Below are positions 1 to 3,331 of a stretch of 6,430 nt of DNA, one piece after another (within the stretch, counting starts at the first letter, position 1; every line of letters starts with the position of its first letter). The stretch spans positions 1 through 6,430 of the forward strand of contig QFPD01000131.1 of assembly GCA_003248845.1 (NCBI GenBank), written 5' to 3'. The position numbers were made by a program, and so were the translations under genes. The notes beneath the pieces are model-generated. The model did no database searches. It was given only the letters and a program-made list of their open reading frames with translations, and was not told the origin of the DNA. Origin of the DNA: Microbacterium sp. Lineage in GTDB: Bacteria > Actinomycetota > Actinomycetes > Actinomycetales > Microbacteriaceae.

Positions 1-154
1 GCTCGCCGACGCGAGCGACGACTTCGGCAACCGCCTCATCGGCATCGAGCCCGGCGCGGGACTGACGAAGGCGACGCAGGATGCCGTCCGAGGCATCCAC
101 GATCGTCCCGTCGACGTCCCACAGCACGCACGTGAACGGCGATCGCGAAGTCAT
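1..154 (-). CDS. HAD-family hydrolase, N-terminal part (runs off left edge)
   Basis: Only the first 51 codons are present; the rest lies beyond position 1. The translation begins MTSRSPFTCVLWDVDGTIVD and carries HAD motif I, DxDGT, with D13 as the expected phosphoaspartate nucleophile and D15 as the general acid/base. The following stretch (residues 18-50) is a helical, charged segment, as expected for the start of a cap domain inserted after motif I. That fits subfamily I of the phosphoglycolate phosphatase / beta-phosphoglucomutase / pyrophosphatase type. These are usually soluble Mg2+-dependent phosphatases; the substrate cannot be told from this fragment. The ATG at 154 is favoured because a -10 box lies exactly six bases upstream and no Shine-Dalgarno sequence is visible. 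The gene lies 45 bases downstream of nucS on the same strand but appears to have its own promoter. Family assignment is firm; specific function is unknown. Confidence 0.85.
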   Translation of the reverse strand, partial: MTSRSPFTCVLWDVDGTIVDASDGILRRLRQSRAGLDADEAVAEVVARVGE

Positions 155-160
155 GCGACC

Positions 161-189
161 AGCCTATCGACCGGTCAGCGCGCGGTCAG
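161..189 (-). promoter_or_regulatory. Promoter of the HAD gene, predicted leaderless
   Basis: On the minus strand, CTGACC (189-184) is a 4/6 match to the -35 consensus TTGACA. It is followed by a 17-base spacer and a TAGGCT -10 box (166-161). Six bases (160-155) separate the -10 box from the ATG at 154, so transcription would begin on or next to the start codon. The -35 lies in a CTGACCG word that recurs 11 bases downstream (178-172), one helical turn away. Spacing and both elements are read directly; promoter activity is inferred. Confidence 0.6.
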
Positions 190-199
190 AACGGGCCGA

Positions 200-895
200 T
201 CAGAACAGCCGTGGGGCGCCCGACTCGATGCCCTTCATGCCCTCGTAGTCGAGCGTGACGCAGCGGATGCCGCGGTCGCCGGCGAGCACCTTCGCCTGCG
301 GCTTGATCTCCTGCGCGGCGAACACTCCCACCACGGGAGCCAGATGCGGATCGCGGTTCAGGAGGTCGAGGTAGCGGGTGAGCTGCTCGACCCCGTCGAT
401 GTCGCCGCGGCGTTTGACCTCGACGGCGATCGTGCCGCCGTCGGGATTGCGCAGCAGCAGATCGACCGGGCCGATCGCCGTCGGGAACTCCCGCCGCACG
501 AGCGTCGCGTGCGGATCGATGACGTCGGTCTGCTCGGCGAGCAGGCGCTGCAGGTCGGCCTCGACGCCGTCCTTCTGCAGGCCCGGGTCGACTCCCAGCT
601 CGTGCGCCGACTCGTGCAGCACCTCGTAGATGCGCACGAGCAGCGCATCGCCGGTCTTCGCATGGGTGACACGCCAGTGCTCGCGCACGCCGGCCGACGC
701 CGACTCGGCATCCGGCTCCTCGACGGTGAGCGTGCAGGGCGGGCTCATCCAGTTGAGCGGCTTGTACGAACCGCCGTCGGAGTGCACGAGCAGCGAGCCG
801 TCGCCCTTGTGCACGAGCAGGCGTGTCGCGAGCGGCAGATGGGCATTGAGCCGCCCGGTGTAATCGACGGAGCAGCGGGCGATGACGAGGCGCAC
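200..895 (-). CDS. nucS: Mismatch-specific endonuclease NucS/EndoMS
   Basis: A 231-residue protein, full length for actinobacterial NucS. The family cuts both strands at mismatches (notably G-T, G-G, T-T) and substitutes for MutS/MutL mismatch repair in many Actinobacteria; it is cytoplasmic and works with the replication clamp. The N-terminal DNA-binding domain (about 1-100) has the hallmark start [16 protein letters not shown] and the [10 protein letters not shown] block with W49. The C-terminal RecB-like nuclease domain (about 125-225) shows D145 in GPVDLL, E159 and K161 in [12 protein letters not shown], and Q171 in [14 protein letters not shown], giving a complete D-ExK-Q active site. 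The C-terminus ends PRLF, like the clamp-interacting tail reported for actinobacterial members. The start is GTG, set by the conserved N-terminus. It lies 55 bases beyond the transporter stop on the same strand. In mycobacteria nucS sits next to the ATP synthase operon; here its visible neighbours are unrelated. No truncation or missing catalytic residue. Confidence 0.96.
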   Translation of the reverse strand: MRLVIARCSVDYTGRLNAHLPLATRLLVHKGDGSLLVHSDGGSYKPLNWMSPPCTLTVEEPDAESASAGVREHWRVTHAKTGDALLVRIYEVLHESAHELGVDPGLQKDGVEADLQRLLAEQTDVIDPHATLVRREFPTAIGPVDLLLRNPDGGTIAVEVKRRGDIDGVEQLTRYLDLLNRDPHLAPVVGVFAAQEIKPQAKVLAGDRGIRCVTLDYEGMKGIESGAPRLF

Positions 896-901
896 CCGTC
901 G

Positions 902-907
902 AGTGTA
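902..907 (-). promoter_or_regulatory. nucS -10 box, predicted leaderless transcript
   Basis: TACACT on the minus strand (907-902) fits the actinobacterial -10 pattern TANNNT. The six bases CGACGG separate it from the GTG at 895, so the transcript would start at the initiator codon. No Shine-Dalgarno sequence is visible upstream of the GTG, consistent with leaderless translation. No good -35 hexamer is seen 16-18 bases upstream, so the promoter is supported mainly by the -10 box and spacing. Confidence 0.5.
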
Positions 908-920
908 CGCGGGGCGAGCA

Positions 921-946
921 CGCCGGAGGCCGGCGGTGCACGCCGG
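921..946 (-). terminator. GC hairpin(s) after the transporter gene, possible terminator
   Basis: Three complementary six-base arms lie in the gap between the transporter stop and nucS: CGCCGG (921-926), CCGGCG (930-935) and CGCCGG (941-946). The middle arm can pair with either neighbour, with a 3-base or a 5-base loop, so two mutually exclusive stems are possible. Only five bases separate the outer stem from the transporter stop codon. There is no T tract on the minus strand, so this is not a classical intrinsic terminator, although U-less GC hairpins are often proposed as terminators in actinobacteria. Termination is inferred. Confidence 0.4.
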
Positions 947-950
947 ACGA

Positions 951-2192
951 TCAGTGGTGTCCCGCGCCGACCTTCGACCCGGCGATCGGCTTCGCGGCGC
1001 CCGAGGCGATGCCGCTCATGACGATGAGCGCGACGATGATCCAGAGCGTGTTGAGGATGCCGATCTGGTGGCTGATCCACCCCAGCACGGGGGGTCCGCA
1101 CAGGAACGCGACGTAGCCGATGGTCGCCGCCGCCGAGACGGATGCCGCAGCCTTGGCCGGGTCGTCGGCGGCCGCAGACATGCCCAGGGGGAATCCGAGC
1201 GACGCGCCCGCCCCCCACAGGGCGACGCCCACGAAGGCCACCGGCAGGGTCGGCGCGAGGATGAACACGATGAGGCCGACCCCCGCCGTCACGGCGAGCC
1301 CGCGCAGGGCCCACACCCGGCCGATCCGGTCGACGAGGGGCCCGCCGACGGCACGGAACACCGTCATCGAGATCGAGAACACCGTGAGGAAGATCGCGCC
1401 GGTCGCCTCCGACTCGCCGTGCCCGTCGACAACCGCGATCGTGAGCCAATCGTTGGCGCTCCCCTCGGCGAATGCCATGCCGAGGATGATCGCCCCGATC
1501 GCGTACGTGCGCGGGTCGCGCCACACCTCGAGCGCGGCGTGCAGTCGCTCGCGACGCGTCGTCGGACTGGCGGATGCCGCGGCATCCGCCAGCGCGGCAT
1601 CCGGAGCCGGGACGAAGCGCAGCGCGACGATGGTCACGGCCAGCCACACGACCGACACGGCGCCCAAGTGCCACGACGCGCCGATTCCCCACGCCGCCAT
1701 CGCGACGCCGATGCCCGCGCCGGCGACCGTGCCGAGGCTGAAGAAGGCGTGGAAGAGCGGCATGAGCGTGCGCCCGGTCGCCTGCTCGACGGATGCCGCT
1801 TCGACGTTGATCATGACGTCGGTCGCCCCGAAGCACAGGCCCATGAGCGCCAGTCCGATCGCGGCGAGCGGATAGGAGCCGAGCGCGTCCACGCCGAGCG
1901 CCGCCAGGAAGAGGCCCACGGCGACTCCCACGATGGTGAAGGAGAGGCCGCGCTTCGCGCCCCAGCGGGCGACGATGACGTTCGCCGACATGACGCCCAC
2001 GAGCGACCCTGCCCCCATGGCGAACAGCAGCACGCCGACCTCGAAGTCGTCGATGTCGAGGTTCTGCTTGACCGCCGGCAGCCGCGACGCCCAGGACGCG
2101 AACGTCACTCCGCACAGCAGGAACAGGGTGAAGACGGCGAGGCGCCAGTGCGCCAGCCGCGTTCCGGTCACGGGGGTGTCGAGGGTCACCAC
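951..2192 (-). CDS. YbjJ-like major facilitator superfamily transporter
   Basis: A 413-residue hydrophobic protein with about 12 predicted membrane segments, the usual MFS length. It resembles the YbjJ group: an early [15 protein letters not shown] block after TM1 (about 31-45), the acidic/polar TM4-TM5 motif DVMINVEA (125-132), [12 protein letters not shown] (148-158) and AEGSANDWL (242-250) at the start of the second half. [10 protein letters not shown] (283-292) is the second-half counterpart of MFS motif A. A central cytoplasmic loop (about 195-225) is rich in Ala, Asp and Arg and contains a perfect DNA palindrome. The substrate is not known; distant resemblance to sugar transporters of the FucP type and the divergent LacI-type repressor make a carbohydrate or polyol plausible, as inference only. 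Two adjacent GTG codons (2192 and 2189) could start translation; the six-base spacing from the -10 box favours 2189 (412 residues). There is no Shine-Dalgarno. The last residues are Gly-His-His. Confidence 0.88.
   Translation of the reverse strand: MVTLDTPVTGTRLAHWRLAVFTLFLLCGVTFASWASRLPAVKQNLDIDDFEVGVLLFAMGAGSLVGVMSANVIVARWGAKRGLSFTIVGVAVGLFLAALGVDALGSYPLAAIGLALMGLCFGATDVMINVEAASVEQATGRTLMPLFHAFFSLGTVAGAGIGVAMAAWGIGASWHLGAVSVVWLAVTIVALRFVPAPDAALADAAASASPTTRRERLHAALEVWRDPRTYAIGAIILGMAFAEGSANDWLTIAVVDGHGESEATGAIFLTVFSISMTVFRAVGGPLVDRIGRVWALRGLAVTAGVGLIVFILAPTLPVAFVGVALWGAGASLGFPLGMSAAADDPAKAAASVSAAATIGYVAFLCGPPVLGWISHQIGILNTLWIIVALIVMSGIASGAAKPIAGSKVGAGHH
1567..1592. repeat. 26-bp perfect palindrome inside the transporter gene
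   Basis: Bases 1567-1592 equal their own reverse complement over 26 bases with no spacer; the centre lies between 1579 and 1580 and pairing stops at 1566/1593. The centre is GATGCCGCGGCATC. On the coding (minus) strand it encodes the Ala-rich segment LADAAASA within the central cytoplasmic loop, where sequence constraint is weak. It is built from GATGCC and its complement GGCATC, words enriched throughout the window, and another GGCATCC follows at 1596. It may be a by-product of that word bias or a genuine structural or binding site. Confidence 0.75.
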
Positions 2193-2195
2193 GAC

Positions 2196-2201
2196 ACTCT
2201 A
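2196..2201 (-). promoter_or_regulatory. Transporter -10 box, predicted leaderless transcript
   Basis: TAGAGT on the minus strand (2201-2196) fits TANNNT. Six bases (GTCGTG) separate it from the GTG at 2189, the second of two tandem GTG codons, which suggests leaderless initiation there. The -35 region is poor. The box lies one base from the palindromic operator at 2203-2214, so a protein bound there would block RNA polymerase. Confidence 0.55.
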
Positions 2202-2202
2202 C

Positions 2203-2214
2203 CGAATCGATTCG
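2203..2214. promoter_or_regulatory. Predicted LacI-family operator (12-bp palindrome)
   Basis: CGAATCGATTCG is a perfect 12-bp palindrome in the divergent region between the transporter and the lacI-type gene. Its centre is a CpG flanked by A/T-rich arms (GAATCGATTC), the usual form of LacI-family operators, in which the hinge-helix leucine inserts at the central CpG step. It begins one base upstream of the transporter -10 box and overlaps the first bases of the repressor's putative -35. Repression of the transporter and autorepression are inferred from position. Confidence 0.7.
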
Positions 2215-2239
2215 ACCAATCGCCGCCGCGGGTTACGAT
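2212..2239 (+). promoter_or_regulatory. Promoter of the lacI-type gene, predicted leaderless
   Basis: TACGAT (2234-2239) is a TANNNT -10 box. TCGACC (2212-2217), a 4/6 match to TTGACA, lies 16 bases upstream of it. Six bases (GCAGGG) separate the -10 box from the ATG at 2246, so the transcript would start at the initiator codon. The AGGG in that gap touches the ATG and is too close to act as a ribosome binding site. The -35 overlaps the end of the palindrome. Confidence 0.55.
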
Positions 2240-2245
2240 GCAGGG

Positions 2246-3292
2246 ATGACGACGCGACGCGCGACCATCTCCGACGTCGCCCGCGAGGCGGGTGTCTCGC
2301 CGTCGACCGCGTCCGTCGTCTTCAGCGGCAAGACCCCCGTCTCGGACCTCACGCGCCGCCGCGTCCAGGCGGCCGCCGCCGAGCTCGGCTACACAGGGCC
2401 GGATCCGCGGGCCGCATCGCTCCGCCGTGGCCGCAGCGGTATCGTCGGCGTCGTCGTCGGGTCGAGCCTCAAGGACCTCTTCCTCGACCCCGTGCAGCGC
2501 GTGCTGATGGATGGCCTGTCCGAAGCGGTCGCGCCCTTGGGCGCGGGACTCCTGCTCCTGCGCCGGGGATCCGATGTCGATAACGCGCCCTCGCTCCTGA
2601 CGGCTCCCGTCGATGCGGCCGTGCTCCTCAGTTGCGACTCCGCGACGCGCGACTCGCTTTCCGAGGTGGCGGCGCGCGGCATCCCGGTCGTCGTCGTCGA
2701 AGGCGACGCAGGTCCCGGTGTCACGCGCATCGCCCTCGACAATCGTGATGCGCAGCGGCAGGCGGCCGAGCACCTGCGCGCGCTCGGCCACACCGACGTC
2801 GCGATCGTCACGCTCTGGCGGGACGAGGCCGGCACCCGCGGATTCATCGCCCCGGGCGCCTCGATCGGCATCGAGGTGACCCGCGAGCGCCTCGAGGGCG
2901 CGCGTGACGTCTACCCGGATGCCCCCGCGCTGGCGACGACGGCGAGCTCCATCGACGAGGGTCTCGCCGCGGGGCGTGCACTGTTCGCCGACCCCGACCG
3001 GCGCCCGACGGCCGTCATCGCTCAGAGCGACCTGCTCGCGGCCGGCGTCATCCGCGCCGCCGAAGAGGTGGGCCTGCGCGTCCCCGCCGACGTCAGCGTC
3101 ACCGGATTCGACGGCGTCCCCGTCGACGGCCTCGCCCCGTACGAGCTGACGACGCTGGTGCAGGATGCCGCGGGCAAGGGTCGCGCGGCGGGGCTCGCCG
3201 TCGCGGCACTCCTCGACGGCGAGCGGGCGGCATCCGTCTTGCTGACCTGCCGATTCCGCCCCGGGAACACGACCGGTCCCGTGCCCCGGTAG
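2246..3292 (+). CDS. LacI-family transcriptional repressor
   Basis: A 348-residue protein of normal LacI-family length. The N-terminal helix-turn-helix spans about residues 7-28 (TISDVAREAGVSPSTASVVF), followed by the hinge segment PDPRAASLRRGRSGI, where L59 matches the leucine that intercalates in the operator minor groove. The rest (about 64-340) is a periplasmic-binding-protein-like effector domain, with ALDNRDAQRQAAEHLRALGH (163-182) and the signature VSVTGFDGVPVDGL...LTTLVQDAAGKG (283-312). The recognition helix has Pro19, Ser20 and Val24 where E. coli LacI has Tyr, Gln and Arg, so its specificity differs from LacI. The effector is probably a sugar or related small molecule, as is usual for the family, but cannot be named. 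It is divergent from the transporter with a palindromic operator between them, so that transporter is the likely target together with itself. The TAG stop is shared with the -10 box of mrpA. Family is secure; target and effector are inferred. Confidence 0.93.
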   Translation: MTTRRATISDVAREAGVSPSTASVVFSGKTPVSDLTRRRVQAAAAELGYTGPDPRAASLRRGRSGIVGVVVGSSLKDLFLDPVQRVLMDGLSEAVAPLGAGLLLLRRGSDVDNAPSLLTAPVDAAVLLSCDSATRDSLSEVAARGIPVVVVEGDAGPGVTRIALDNRDAQRQAAEHLRALGHTDVAIVTLWRDEAGTRGFIAPGASIGIEVTRERLEGARDVYPDAPALATTASSIDEGLAAGRALFADPDRRPTAVIAQSDLLAAGVIRAAEEVGLRVPADVSVTGFDGVPVDGLAPYELTTLVQDAAGKGRAAGLAVAALLDGERAASVLLTCRFRPGNTTGPVPR

Positions 3293-3295
3293 ACT
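3290..3295 (+). promoter_or_regulatory. mrpA promoter -10 box overlapping the repressor stop codon
   Basis: TAGACT fits TANNNT well, and its first three bases are the TAG stop codon of the repressor gene. Transcription would begin near 3301-3303, giving a leader of about 30 bases that includes the AGGAGG ribosome binding site. No strong -35 is seen at 15-18 bases. A promoter here would free the mrp operon from repressor-gene transcription. Confidence 0.5.
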
Positions 3296-3320
3296 GGGAT
3301 CCCGACCCCCCGCGACCGTC

Positions 3321-3326
3321 AGGAGG
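3321..3326 (+). promoter_or_regulatory. Ribosome binding site of mrpA
   Basis: A perfect AGGAGG, five bases before the TTG at 3332 and eleven before the next in-frame TTG at 3338. It decides the start in favour of 3332. It contrasts with the other complete genes here, none of which has a recognisable Shine-Dalgarno sequence at working distance. Confidence 0.85.
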
Positions 3327-3331
3327 CCAGT

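Noticed and set aside
344..1021. A 225-codon plus-strand frame antisense to nucS
   Set aside because: The minus-strand NucS protein is complete with all active-site residues; the plus-strand product shows no motif and no promoter or ribosome binding site.
2193..2245. A small peptide gene or RNA gene in the divergent gap
   Set aside because: The 53 bases are fully accounted for by two -10 boxes, a -35-like element and the palindrome; there is no room for another gene.
882..2249. A 455-codon plus-strand frame antisense to the transporter gene
   Set aside because: Arg-, His- and Asp-rich low-complexity translation with no family resemblance; the opposite strand encodes a clear 12-helix MFS protein. 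It also runs through the divergent promoter region.
3296..3303. GGGATCCC palindrome in the mrpA leader as a possible operator
   Set aside because: Only eight bases and G/C-rich, so likely by chance here. It lies at the predicted transcription start with no linked regulator evidence.
3293..3331. A riboswitch or attenuator in the mrpA leader
   Set aside because: The leader is only about 30 bases after the predicted start site and shows no stable alternative stems beyond short G/C runs; it is too short for a known riboswitch class.
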